A stretch of 64,000 bases of DNA from contig JAGFNK010000216.1 in the NCBI GenBank assembly GCA_025769875.1, positions 18,544 through 82,543 on the forward strand, given 5' to 3'. Made by a program: the position numbers and the translations under genes. The notes below the pieces were generated by a model, which saw only the letters and a list, made by a program, of their open reading frames with translations, made no database searches and was not told where the DNA came from. This stretch comes from Russula earlei (lineage: Eukaryota > Basidiomycota > Agaricomycetes > Russulales > Russulaceae). Shown here in pieces: positions 22,467 to 34,048 of this stretch. Numbering within the stretch: position 1 is the stretch's first letter; each line of letters starts with the position of its first letter.

Positions 22467-22780
22467 GGGGAATATTAGGCGTGGTTCAGTGGAGCAGTCG
22501 ATTGATCCTGTTATTTTTCTGTTTGTATTTTTTATATGCAAACACAAAATTGAGCCGTTGTGGTTCCCAGGACTGGGATGGAGGATCTCAGTTGATACGT
22601 CACACGGTGCCAGATACTGATTCGCAAGTATTTCATTCTCAAAAAATCCGATATGCGTTCATGCCCGTGCCATCACCATGCCGCGCAGGATTGCAGCTAC
22701 TGTCGAAATAGCAACAAAGCATCAAGACAGCCTAGCTCGTAAGAGCCTACAGCATAGGCAAAGTAATCCGTCAACTTATC

Positions 22781-24092
22781 TCAGAGAATGGCAGCATATC
22801 CTGCGTCAGCCTCTTGCATGTTCCGCTGCCGCTCTGCATAGTCCCATCCGTCGAGTCCGCCAAAATCGATGCGCAGTGTGCGGGCGGCGAGGTTTGCCTG
22901 CAGCTCGGCCATGTGCGTGGCGCGGGCACGCCAGCTGTCTCCCCTAGCAGGATCCACGTATGAGAACGACGAGAACGAAAAGAGGGGGAACGAGCGACGG
23001 ACGTGGCGACGTCCCCCGCCGCGCTGACGAGTCGCGCGCAACCGTCGGCACGAGAGCGCGAGTCGAAGATCCAGAGCGTGCGTCCGCGCGCGTCGTACGT
23101 CTCTTGCAAGCCGCGTAGGCCTTTCAGCCGGTGCCGGTGCCGGTGCTGGTGCTGGTGCTGGTGGCGCGGCGACTTGGGAGGAGCCATAGAATCGGGCGCC
23201 GCGCGGACGGAGACGTCGAAGAGGAGACGCAGGGCGCGCAGGTTGGATATGTCGTCGAACCGCGTGGAGGCCGGATCCGAGACGAACGAGAAGAGGGCGA
23301 GCGGCTCGTCCTCGTCCTCGTCGTCCTCGTCGTCGTCGCCTTGGCCTCGCGCCGTTTCCTCATCGTCGGATCCCCCTTCGGAGCCGGCACGACCGTCCGC
23401 GTCCACGTCCATCGCGAGTTCGTCTTTCCTTTCGACGCCCGGCACGGACGGCTCTGGCTCTGGCTGGTCCTGGTCGGCGAGGAACTCACGCTCGGCGGCG
23501 CGCAGCGCGCCGCAGAACGCCGCCCACGCATCGTCGGAGCCCTCGCCGTAGTCCGTGCGCAGGACGATGCCCGGCGGCACGGGCACAGCGTGGTCGTGGT
23601 CGTGGTCGTCGCCCGCCACGACGACCTGTGCGCTGTCGCTGGCCAAAGGCGGTGGCGGTGGTGGCGGCTCGTCGCCGGCATCTGGCTGCGCGGTGCGGCG
23701 CATGTCATGTCATGTCATGTCATGTCAGGCGGGGGGTGAGCGTGCGTGCATGCGCCGGGAGGGGAGGGGGGGGGGGGGGTGCAGGAGCGGATTACCGTGC
23801 CAGTGCCGGGAGGCGAGACGATGGTGGTGGCGTTGGCGGCGGCTGCCGAGGGGAGCGCGGCCCACGATCGCGCGTCGAGCGACCAGAACTCGTCTGCGAT
23901 GCGCAGGAGGGACGCACGGCGGTCGAGAGAGGGCGGGTGGCGAGCGTGGAGTGCGGGATGGCGGTCCTGCGGTAGCGGAAGGACGAAGTGAGTGCGTGTG
24001 TGCGGTGCGGGTCGTGAAATTGTGAGAGGAGTGCGTACGAGAAGGTAGCGGGGGAATATGGATGGGTCGGGGGCAGGCTCAGGTCGTGCCAT
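22781..24092 (-). CDS. Hypothetical protein with acidic and His-rich low-complexity regions
   Basis: Three minus-strand exons (24092-23796, 23685-23003, 22943-22781) join in frame to 380 residues. The start is the ATG at 24092, since the longer frame begins with GTG. The N-terminal part has DEFWSLDARSWAALP. The middle is strongly acidic (DDDEDDEDEDEP) with a short QHQHQHRHRHR run. The C-terminal exon encodes AELQANLAARTLRIDFGGLDGWDYAE. No known domain was recognised. The first intron contains a (CATGT)n microsatellite and poly-C tract. The second donor (GTCCGT) is weak, so that join is less certain. No membrane segment; possibly nuclear or cytosolic. Confidence 0.6.
23701..23727. repeat. (CATGT)n pentanucleotide microsatellite in an intron
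   Basis: Five to six head-to-tail CATGT units lie in the inferred first intron of the hypothetical gene at 22781-24092, close to a 14-nt G run at about 23767-23780. Confidence 0.9.
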
Positions 24093-26805
24093 TGTGGGCG
24101 TAGTTGTGTCAGACCTCTCTTTGTCTAGCGTCGTCGGGTCCACTTCGTCAAAGATATGATCTACGCGCTTCTTTGTCACTACACTACCATCACTGCCAAG
24201 CGGTTCAGACCGTCTTCAACAAAGTCGGACGACGTTGCAGACTGCTATGATGCGGCCCCCCCCCCCCCCCCCTCATTCCATTATTATGAAGGCCCCTCTG
24301 TTGACGCCCACATTCGACGCATGCGGAGAACCATGCGGTGCACATGTCGTTACTTTCGGCTCGGCTCTAGTGCGCCTTGATGTTCGTTTTCGTGCCCACT
24401 TCCTCTGCGCGCGCGTTGGACCGGACTGCGATTATCTGCAATCCCCATCTGGTACAACACTGCCCGCGATACACGTCCTCCACCGTTCTGGCCGCGCGTA
24501 CCGGCGCCGTTACTTAATTATTGATGGCTCTTCTCCACGCGGCTTTTTTTCCATGGGATGAAAAGGGGACAGAATGAACGGCCCTTTCTCCATGCTGTCG
24601 AACGGCGTGCGTCACCTTCCTCATCAAATCCGCGGTGAACGAGTCCTCCGTCGGGCACCACGAGCGAGAACGAATCTCACGCTCGCGGGCCACATGACCC
24701 AACGACATCCCAATCTCATCCACGAACGACAGGGGAGACCCCTCACCGCCCTCCCAGGCTGCCAACCTGCCGATCTCGGCTACAAGAAGAAGGGAAGCCA
24801 CCTTGCGTCAGTCGCGTAAGATATGCCACGACCCGACACGGTTGTGGAGCGTGGCCCCAACATCACGGGGCGCACAACAGTTGATGGGTGACGACGAAAG
24901 GCACGATAAGACGTGACGTGACGGGATGCCGATTCCTTCGAATCTCCCCAAATGCACGCCTACCTTTTTTTCCGTGCTTGGACCGCGTCGGGCACGCTCT
25001 ACCGATGGGAACGCACTACGTTGTGCCTTTGTGCATGCCGACAGAGCACTCACCCTCCGCTGAGGCTAGTCTCCAGATGTGGGAATTGTGGGGCGTTCGG
25101 CGCTCATTGAGACAGCGCATCCGTTGCTTCAGACATGACAGGCGAGGGAGCGGGCGTTGTAGTGGAGATGGGGGATGGGAATGATGATAACGTTGACATG
25201 TGTGCCGAAGCCTTGTCCACCCACATCACGAACATGCGACAGCTCATTGAGTCTTGGAGGCGGCAGAGTGACCGCGTGTATGTGTGCAACGTAACTTGCA
25301 GATGCGACCCATGGTTGAGAACAGAATCCCGGTCTGACGATGTCGGAGCAGTATCCCCGAGACTGCGAGTGATGAGATCCCGAGGCAGCATCTTCGCACT
25401 CTCGATGTGGGGCAATTCGATAATATTGTTTGGGAAACCCGAGTGTGTTCCGCTTGGCGTGCCGGGTGAAGGCCTGTCTAACAGCGCCGGTCGTCTCTCT
25501 CTCACACACACACCCACCTAAACCACGCAAGTCTCCGCGGAACAACTCTATGAGGGGCAAATAAAGACCTAGCCGTCGTCCTGGAACAACAGTCGACTTC
25601 CAAAGCAGGTTGGAGGTTCCTGTCAGTTACTGGGATCGCCGATTCCAAATCGTTCACTCGGGCATCCATACAGGTCGAGGACAAAGCGCAACCCTGTTCT
25701 GAGGACGTTCCTGTGAGCGCAGGTCTTCCGTCGGCGTGGGACCTGCACGTTAGACATCACCGTTGATGGAAGTGTGGTCGTTCCCATGGGCTTCAGCCTT
25801 TGAAAACATCTGGTCGAGTTCCACACCTGCCACAGAATAATGAATGCTTCACAACCGTCTTCACGCCGCCGTCATTGTCTATGAGATTCGTTCACACACC
25901 TAATCACTCTCCGTAGAGGCTGGGTATTACCCTTATTGTTGGAGCCGCAATCTTCCCCGTGCCTCTCCATACACCGAGGGGACGACCCGTCCCTTTTCGG
26001 TGTTGATTTGACTGATCATTTCTACTGCTTGAAGGGTCCCATGACATGACAGCGTGATCCGGTCAGCTCTCCTGAAGCCACACACGAGTCTAATGGCCTT
26101 CCTCAAGCAGGCGTAATGGAGTGGCGATTGCTCGTTTGATTTGTGAATTGCACCGCGGCGGTTATCCAGCCTGTCAATGACGCACATCAGCCACAACTGT
26201 TGTTATCTCGGAGCTGTTCTGGCGCGCACGCGAGCTCGCGCCAAATTCGTTGTGGACCATAGGGCCATACCGTGTCGCCCGGTTACGATTCAGCCTACCA
26301 AAAACCGATTTTCCTAACAATGCGACCAGTCGGTATCAACGCCCCGGACGGGACACCCGCAAGCGCGTCGGCAAACGAGCTGAGACCCGAGCATACATAC
26401 AGGTAAGGAAAGTGCCAAGAACTTGGCAGCGACCGTCGGTACCTATAACCGAAGACCCCAGGGTTATTGCAGAAACCGTGGGATTGGTAGCCATAATGTG
26501 TATTGATGGCCCTGCCCGCTCGGGCCGAGGACGCCAGATGGGATATTATGATAATTGATAATATATATCTAATAAAAATATTTAGAGTGTGTTGCAAATG
26601 GCTTATTTCAAGCGTGATTTGGCTCTGGAGGGCCAAGAGAGGCAATAAACAGCTACCAGCGCTAAGGAGGAATTAAGAAGGAAGCAAGAAGGATGGGTCC
26701 GGTGGATCATTTTTTTTCTCCTCTTCTTCCCCTGCGCAAACTAGCTTCGACTTCGAGAGATTGAAATTATTACTATCACTCCCCTCCCTTGCCTTTTCCT
26801 ATCTT
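24093..26805. other. Gene-poor region, about 2.7 kb
   Basis: No gene could be supported. A 14-nt C run is present near 24255. One ATG-started frame of 128 codons (25135-25521, +) is the longest of note but has no recognisable family and overlaps longer antisense frames. The stretch just before 26640 is AT-rich. The region probably holds the upstream DNA of both flanking genes and decayed sequence. Confidence 0.4.
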
Positions 26806-26812
26806 TATATAA
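26806..26812 (+). promoter_or_regulatory. TATA box (TATATAA) of the glutaredoxin-like gene
   Basis: A consensus TATATAA lies only 12 bp before the first ATG (26825) and 45 bp before the next in-frame ATG (26858). Since transcription normally starts tens of bases downstream of TATA, the second ATG is the more probable start. Confidence 0.55.
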
Positions 26813-26824
26813 CCACGCTCCTTC

Positions 26825-27778
26825 ATGCACCGCAGAACGGCCTCTCAACGCCACGGCATGCCCCCCACCGTGCGCCATCTCCCCTCCCTAGCACTGGTTC
26901 ATAATACGCCCCCCTTTCCCTGGCTCATCGAGTTTTTTCACCCACGAAGATCCCGCTTGCGAGCCACGCTCCTCTGTCTCGTGTCCCTTCTCATCCTTAC
27001 GACATATGTCTGCCTCATCTCATCACCCGTCCTTTCACCCGGCCATCTCCTCAACCCTTATTCTTCCAAGCACCACAACCTCGCGGATACCTGGCGAAAA
27101 CTTGCCGCCAAGGTCCCAGCTCCCCCGGCCACGCAATGGCGGCCGGACGTCTCGCTCACGCCTGAGCAGGAGCTCGGTGCCCTCACCGCGTTCATGGTCG
27201 CTCTCCCGCAGAACGTCATCCCCACAGACATTGACCCGGATCAGCCGATCGACCCGCAGCTCGTGTTGGACTTTGACACGCGGGTTCCGGAAGCAGAGGA
27301 GGAGATCGCCGACATCGTCCTCGACGTGTGGATCAAGAACCCCGTCGTCGTGTTTTCAAAGGTGCGACGGTGCTCGACCTCTCGCGTTGCCCGTTCCGCG
27401 CTGACCCTTTCCTTCCTGTCTCGTCAGCTTCGTTCGGCCGTCTCCCGCGAGCTCAAATCCATTTTACAGACCATGGATCTCAAGCCACCTCCAACAATCT
27501 TCGACGTCGACGAACGAGGTCGGTCTTCTCTGTGCCTTGTCTTACGCCCCTTGGATACTAAGCTGCGTCTTCCCTCAGTCGATGCGGACGTTCTCACGCC
27601 GCTTCTCTTCCGTCTCACGAACTCGACCGAGCTTCCCATCCTCCTCATCGGAGGGACAGCCGTCGGGTCGATTGACAGAATCCGAGAACTCAATGCCGAT
27701 GGGAAACTCAAGGAATGGGTCATTGGCGCTGGAGCCGTTCCTGGTAGCACAAAGAAACCTAGAAAGGGTCACCGGTGA
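26825..27778 (+). CDS. Membrane-anchored glutaredoxin-fold protein lacking the catalytic cysteine
   Basis: Three exons (26825-27361, 27428-27518, 27579-27778) give 275 residues from the first ATG, or 264 from the ATG at 26858, which fits the TATA box better. A single hydrophobic segment (ATLLCLVSLLILTTYVCLIS, residues about 47-66) suggests a type II secretory-pathway membrane protein like yeast Grx6/7. The C-terminal half is a glutaredoxin fold: NPVVVFSK, PPPTIFDVDER, the cis-Pro region LPILLIGGTAVGSIDRI and the end GKLKEW. Where the CPYC/CGFS active site should be, the exon join gives SKLRSAVSRELK, with Ser instead of Cys. Glutathione-dependent redox catalysis is therefore unlikely. Both introns are multiples of three without stops. 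Confidence 0.82.
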   Translation: MHRRTASQRHGMPPTVRHLPSLALVHNTPPFPWLIEFFHPRRSRLRATLLCLVSLLILTTYVCLISSPVLSPGHLLNPYSSKHHNLADTWRKLAAKVPAPPATQWRPDVSLTPEQELGALTAFMVALPQNVIPTDIDPDQPIDPQLVLDFDTRVPEAEEEIADIVLDVWIKNPVVVFSKVRRCSTSRVARSALTLSFLSRQLRSAVSRELKSILQTMDLKPPPTIFDVDERGRSSLCLVLRPLDTKLRLPSVDADVLTPLLFRLTNSTELPILLIGGTAVGSIDRIRELNADGKLKEWVIGAGAVPGSTKKPRKGHR

Positions 27779-30432
27779 TGTCAACTTGGCGACGCCGCTG
27801 ACTGTAATAATATAAGATACATTAGACTCCTTAGACCTCCTCATGCACGCGCAGTAACTCTGACTACGTTAGCTGTTCATCCCCTACGCAACACGAACCC
27901 CTCCATGCCCACGATTCCCGCCCAGCAATACCCGCCTCGCTGCTTTCTGTTCTCCAAGGACCTTTTTCAGGACTGTTGACGTATTAGGTAGTGCCATGCC
28001 ACTGTATAGGCCTTCGATTAAAGTCATACCAATCTCTCTTGATGCCATATAGGCAACGCTCCTTCCAACTGCATCTCACAGTGGAATCCAAATGATGACG
28101 AGCCACTATCATGGCACTCTAATCCATATTGATCCGGATCTCTCGAACATGGAAGTTCCCATTTGCGACGCACTCTAATTTTTTCTCGGTGCGTTCCGTC
28201 CGTCCCTTCACTCCTTCGTCCCATATTCATTAAAAATTAATCAATGGCTATAGGTTCTTGTGATTTTTTTTTAATATCCCATCGGAGCTGCGGTACTCCC
28301 TCCCACCCCTAGCCCCCAATCGCCGCCGCTCAGGCCCGATTTCGACTTGAAGTCGTTGACTTCCCACGAAATGAAATTTATAATATCGTCCAGTGGTGGT
28401 GCGGTGTTCAGTCGCTTCTCTTTCTTGGCGTGGCGCACCAGAGGGCTGCATGGCGTCATCGGTGGTGATATGGTGCCCCTCTGCGCGCCAGCCCTTCGCC
28501 CCTTTGCACCTCTCGATTGATTCCTCCCTGCTCGATCTCGGTCTCGGTCTAGTTAATTCATACGCCGACTTTTGGCGCAGCGGGGTAGTTTCTCGTCGTG
28601 GACATGGTCGGTGGTGCGTGCATGCATTATTGCCGGTGGCATATATGCGTGCGTCGGGTCCGAGTTGGAACAAGCAACCCGATCCGGTTTGAAAACGTCC
28701 ACAAGGTTGAAAGTGATGGGTTCGCGGGCGCGTCTCCCAAACGGAGATCGTGTCGCTGGCGGTTTGGAAAAAGATGCCACGTCTTCGTCGTCGTTTGATC
28801 GTCACTGTTTGTTTCTTCTCACAAGACGCCTGTTGATCAACAGACAACTACGTTCTTCAATTGAGCGTACGTGGGAAGAGGGACATGTAGTCCGGCAACG
28901 ATCATGATGATTGTCTAATCTGTATCATGCTAACGTAATCATTGATTAACGGTACACCAATGTTTGTCTTTATTTGTACAACTTCGCACCCTTTCTTTAT
29001 TTTATGGGACGGTTGCCCCTCCCTACGTCGCTTACAGTCTCGCACGCCCCGACCAGTTTCAAGCCGTCTCCTGCACCCATTAGGATCATCACAGGATATG
29101 ATCCTAATGGATGCAGATCGTGCTGGCTATCGGAAGGGAGTTTTGTCGTCACCATCGTGTTGTGCACTGTGATGCACAGAGACCCATGTGCCACATGGGT
29201 GTCCGTGCATCTCATCATCCCAACATCGCCAGCCCTGACGTGGAGCGTGCAAGGGCCACAATGTGAGCTGTGTAGGGCTCGTCCTTGCTAGCGCTGCCCT
29301 TTCGATGCAAGAAACGATGCTCGTACGGGCAATCGGAAAACAACGACAGCGCCGTCGAACGGGCAGAGAATCAAGGCGAGTTTGAAAAAAAACCCTGAGA
29401 GCGACGTTCAAAGGTGACGACGATATCAATATCAAAGGACATGGAACGGCCCGTTCAGGGGAATCGTGGGGCCGAATTCACACACGGGTTGGAAAGCGGC
29501 CCTTCCCGCTGCTGTCGCCTCGCCTGAACCACCAGAACGCTGTTCTCTGACGGGCCACTGGCCATCTCCCAAGGACACACCCAAGGGCCTCGATGCTCTC
29601 GCGAACCTTTGTGACGACTGACCATATCGCGCGAGTCAAGGGCCGGCTCGCGCTCATGACGCCGGCCACGCAGCCCCCCCCCCCTAGCTTTTGAGCTGGG
29701 CCGCGCAAGCCGAGCCCCTCGAGCCAGCCTGGTCCCAGGAGATGAATTCGAAACGGGGGCCTGCAAGTTTGCGGCCGCGAGTCGTGTGCCCCCCCCCCCT
29801 TTCGGAAGTCTCCCCTCTCCCTTCACACGACGCCCTGTGACACAGCCACTTTTTGATTACGGTGGGAAATGCGTAGTACGCAATGATCAGGGGGGGAGGG
29901 CAGGGCAGGCAGGGCCTGGCCTATCGGCATGTGTCGTGTCGTGTCGTGTCGTGTCGTCTGCAGAACGCGTCTGCGCCTCCCTGTGCGCATAAGCTTACTG
30001 ACGGGGGTAAGCTAGGCCGCCGGCGCCGGTGACGCATCATCTCATCCCCAAGTCACAAAAAAATCGAATCGAAATCAAGCTGGACTGGACGAACGTGGTG
30101 GTCACCCGCCCGATCCGCAACAACAATTCGGCGACCGTTCTCCCCTAACCCAGCCTAGCTAGTCAGGTGTGATCTTAATGATGAGCACAGGTTCGGTCGT
30201 CATCGAGGCTCGATGATATATTATGAGAGAAGTTATGTTATCGTACGTTATGAACGAGGTGAAATCGAAATCGCGACGATGTTAAGTTAATCTCCCCGTG
30301 CCTCTCACCCTCCTCCCCCTAAGCCAAACGAGCGAAGCCAACGCGGCAACAGAACAGAGACAGAAACAACAACAGACACACACGAGCCACGAGCGAGCCC
30401 CTGGGCGTGGCCGGCCTGCGCGCAGGCCGGCC
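27779..30432. other. Tail-to-tail intergenic region, 2.65 kb, with hairpins and a microsatellite
   Basis: No gene was recognised. It contains two stem-loops (29071-29116 and about 29173-29210), a (GTGTC)5 run at 29931-29955, and poly-C and poly-G tracts at about 29678, 29790 and 29890. The longest frame (antisense, 28248-28847) shows no protein-like features. Confidence 0.45.
29071..29116. repeat. Inverted repeat, 19-bp arms, 8-nt loop
   Basis: CTGCACCCATTAGGATCAT at 29071-29089 pairs with 29098-29116 with a single mismatch. It lies between convergent genes. It could be a foldback element remnant or a transcription-end structure. Confidence 0.8.
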
Positions 30433-31557
30433 TCACCTCTGCTCAGCGGGTCCGGCAAATCGCGTCAGCGCGGGCACAGGCACGTCCGAAGGCGCGCTCC
30501 GGCGGGAGGAGAGCGCCGCCCACAGCGCCGCGCCCCGTTCGCGCACCGAGCCGAGATCGGTGACGCGCGAGAGCAGCGCGGCGGCCCGCACCGCGGCGTC
30601 GTCCACGTCGACCAGCACGTCGGCGTTGCCTGAATCTGCCGCTGCCGCCTTCTCCGGCGTCACGGTCGTGCGCAGCACGGCATCCCTGCGCTTGCGCGGG
30701 GTCGGATTCGGCGGTGACGGCGTCGCGCTGCCGCCCGTTGTGGTCGCGGTCGCGGTCGCGGTCGCAGGGATCATGATCGTCGCGCTCTTCGTCGTCGTTT
30801 CGGCGCGCCCGGGAGGAGTGGCGCTTCGGTTGGTTGTTGTTGTTGTTGTGGGGAGATCCGGTTGCGGTCCCGTTGAGGGTGGTGACGATTTGGAGGCGGA
30901 GGCGGAGGTCGAAGGCGAGGTCGAGGTCGAGGTCGAGGGGCGGTCGTCCCGGAGCACGGTTGGGGCGAGGAGGGACCGGGAGGGGGGAGGGAAGTGTGCG
31001 TGTGCGTGTGCGTTGCGTGTGCGTGGGCTTCATGTTGATCACGATCAGGGTCGATGACGAGACCTGGCTCGTCATGTGCATCCGCATCGGCGTCAGCACT
31101 CCTCGCCCCTGAACCTGCGCCGCTTGCACTTGCACCTGCAGCCACGGCCGCATCGTCGCCCTCCTCCTCCTCCTGATCTCCGCCCGCGCTCTCTTCACCC
31201 GGCCCCGCGGCCACGGGCACATCCCCGCCTACCCCCGCCTCACCCGCCTCCTCATCCTCCTGTTCTTCTTGGAGGATCATCTCGTCAATGCGCGCGAGGT
31301 CCTCGCGCACGGCGCCGAGGTACGGCTCGAGGCCCGCGAGCGGCGGCGTGGCGGCGAGCGCCTCGTCGCGTCTCCAAGCGCGCGCGGTGTTGGACACGAG
31401 GAAGCCGCAGATGCGGCTCAGCGCACGCAGCGGGTCCTCCGCGTCGTCCGGCGTCGGCGGCTCGAGCTCCTGCGGCGTCGCCGTGAGCGAGGGGAAGGCG
31501 GAAGCGGTGTTGGGCCGGCCGGGCGCCGGTGTCGGGGCCGCCGTGGCCGTCGGATGC

Positions 31558-31590
<33 letters not shown>

Positions 31591-31850
31591 CGCTGTCGCT
31601 TCGGCGGGAGCGGGATCACGATCGTGCTGGGCTGCTCGAGGAACGTGACGTGTCGCTGTCCTCGGGCGTGGCGAGGTGCGGGCGGTGCGGGGACGGACTT
31701 GAGGAGGAGGACGAGGACGAAGGTGTAGATGGCGAGGAAGAGCATCAGGCACGTCGCGCAAAACACAAAGAGGACGTGGAGCAGCCGGGCGGACAGGGCA
31801 CCCCAAGCGGGGGCCCTGCAGAGGGTACGCGCCGAGGGCATCGTCATCAT
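30433..31850 (-). CDS. Hypothetical single-pass membrane protein, low complexity
   Basis: The frame from the ATG at 31850 encodes a hydrophobic segment (LLHVLFVFCATCLMLFLAIYT, residues about 22-45), then a poly-Gln run of about ten, an ordered-looking block (DPLRALSRICGFLVSNTARAW), acidic and Pro/His/Arg-rich sequence. A second frame (about 30957 to 30433) encodes a more protein-like C-terminus (ADVLVDVDDAAVRAAALL, SVRERGAALWAALSS). The two frames must be joined by an intron or a frameshift near 30950-31050 that I could not locate. No family was recognised. CAG/CTG and GAG-type codon repeats make this locus prone to length change. Confidence 0.5.
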
Positions 31851-32257
31851 CGGTGAAGAGGTGAGAAGAAAGGGGAGAGCTATTGGTAAGGTGAGATGTG
31901 AGTTGGGTCGAGCAGGGGGGGAAGGCGCAAGTATATAACCGTACTAGGGCAAATCTGCGAGATCACGCCCTAGGGCTGGGCTACGGACAGGGACGAAACG
32001 TGCGCGCCGTGCGACAGTCGTTCGGCGAGAATGAGGAATGAGGAATGAGGAATGAGAACACGTCAAAATGTTGGGTGCGTGGTGTTTCATGATCGGTTAG
32101 CGCAAGCTGTGTCAAACGGGGCGACCAGAAGCTCCTTTCCGCCCACCCAACTCGTGAAGAAAAAAAAAAAAAAGGGATATGAATAACATGCGCGTACAGA
32201 TTGGTGGACTGCCACAGATACATTACCCTACACCTACACGTGTAGTCTACACAAAAT
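31851..32257. other. Intergenic, no feature recognised
   Basis: About 400 bp with short tandem GAGGAAT units near 32028-32055 and a 15-nt A run at about 32160. No gene is seen. Confidence 0.5.
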
Positions 32258-33585
32258 TCATGCTTCAAAGGCACCACCACCACTATAGCTGGCATGTCTT
32301 GGCACTCGCACCAAAGCATTGGCCAGTGGCGCAGGCCGAGGCGTGGCATCCTCGAGAGATTGCAGGAGTTTCCGGGACAGTCGGAGGTCCGCAGGTGACG
32401 AGTGACGAGTAGTCGCGGCCAGCACTATCGAGAGACTTTTCTTCCGCGCCTGTTCGATACGCGCGGCCTCGAACAAAGGGAAGGGCTTCTCGGTGAGCGC
32501 TGAGGCGGGTGACGCAAACGGGTCTTGAAGAGTGCGGAAGTCTTCCCCCGAAGTGATGGTGGCAGTTTGCTGAAATCGCACGGACCCGGCGTTGCTAGGA
32601 CGAGGGGTATGCTCGAATGGGCGGGGGGACACCCCGCGCCTGAAAGCTGTATTTCCGGAAAGGAGAGGATTTGGGTAGGGATCGGGTAGGATAGAGTGGA
32701 CTGGCGTAGGGTAGTAAGCGAAGTGAAGGTCGTGGTGATGGAACGACGCAACTATGAAGTGCAAACGTTACACATGTGATCCAGAACGCGTCGAAAAGGG
32801 AGGTAGGCGCTTGAAAATCCCCTTTCCCAACGAGAGCACAAGCGGCAGACAGGGCGCCACAGGCATGTCCAACTGCGAGAACAAGCCACATACGCGCGAT
32901 GATCGAATACTCCTTGGCGCGGCGAATAAATAAATAAAGGAGGGTGCTGACACAGGACAGTGGTATAAAAAAGAGAAGCCAGCAAAGCGCTGGTAAACGA
33001 GCGGCTGGATAGTCTTCTTGGAGGACTGCAAAAACAATGGAGAGAACGGTAACTGTTGCATCCCACATTCAATACCCCCGATGCAGGCAAAAAGGGAGAT
33101 CTCATACTTGCTATGAGTGGGGAAGACATCACTGCTGTAAAGATTCTCACATTTCCAAGGGTGAGAATGCCGATGCATTGCGAGGGTATAGGCTCTACCA
33201 GAGCTTTCAGATTGAGAAGAAACATTATGTATACAGAGACTGCAAAGCTTATAAGCCTCTTGACCGTAACACCATGTATGTTCAAGCACTTACGTCCGGA
33301 CTGTAAGGTTATTATAACGATTTTCCCGCCGATGCCAGCCCGTGTGGCGCGCGAGCGGTCACCCGTGCGCCACGCCTGACATGCGATGAGACCTAGAGTA
33401 CCAGATAGTGCAGACAAAAATACGATCAAAAGAGTGACAGAGAGTGCAAGAAGTCGTCGGAAGCCTTGTGCGTTATAGACGTCCCATTGAGACTTGTGAA
33501 GCGAGGAGAGTTGAGCAAAGATCAAGATGAGAGAGACAAGAGAACTGATAAATAAAAGCGAAGGAGCGGCGGTTTCAGGGAACAT
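32258..33585 (-). CDS. Hypothetical multi-pass membrane protein, introns partly resolved
   Basis: A probable start at 33585 (MFPETAAPSLLFISSL) opens a hydrophobic protein with several membrane segments in successive frames: LVSLILIFAQLSSL, FRRLLALSVTLLIVFLSALSGTL, SFAVSVYIMFLLNL, ALCWLLFFIPLSCVSTLLYLF and RMWLVLAVGHACGALSAACAL. The segments are spread over three frames separated by short introns (for example one ending TTACAG near 33302 and one ending GCAACAG near 33049). The last frame, 32764-32258, encodes a soluble Ser/Arg-rich tail (QARKKSLSIVLAATTRHS). The topology of about seven segments with a cytosolic tail recalls fungal receptor-like proteins, but no family motif was recognised. Exact joins are unresolved. 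Confidence 0.55.
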
Positions 33586-34048
33586 CCTTATGAATAGAAT
33601 GGTTGTGTAAAAAGAGTGGACGACGGCAGGAGGGCGGGGTAGCCGACATGCGACAATACGACTCGAGGGGTAGCACGAAGCATATTTATATAGATCGCAC
33701 ATGAAAGGCGGGGCACAGAGCATAGCGATGTACATGTACAAGGGCATGTAGAGGTACAATGTCATGTACATGCGCCCGGAAGCCAACCACCATTCAAGTG
33801 CGAGTTCGATTTTATGATTATGAACGGTGGTTGGACGTAGCCTGGATAAGAAGCGAGACGGCCCCAGTGATAGAGACATTTTTGAAAGCTATCGAGTGTG
33901 CTGTGGAGGTTTGTGAATGAGTTTGTGAACCGAAGCGAGACGAGTCGGAGTGAGCCGATCGTACACTTCACCTCTTCACTGGTTTCACTCTCTTTCCTTC
34001 CCCTCCCTCTCCTCTCTTTCCCACTCCCACTCTCAACTCTTCTGCAAC
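33586..34048. promoter_or_regulatory. Divergent spacer, membrane protein / RVS161
   Basis: A 463-bp region between head-to-head genes. It has a pyrimidine-rich stretch immediately before the ATG at 34049, common in basidiomycete promoters. No TATA box is seen. Confidence 0.35.

Noticed and set aside
25104..25560. Overlapping small frames on both strands at 25.1-25.6 kb
   Set aside because: No protein family signature; codon composition is the same in several frames, so none could be preferred.
28248..28847. 199-codon antisense frame in the gap after the glutaredoxin-like gene
   Set aside because: Charged, low-complexity translation without start context, introns or family resemblance.
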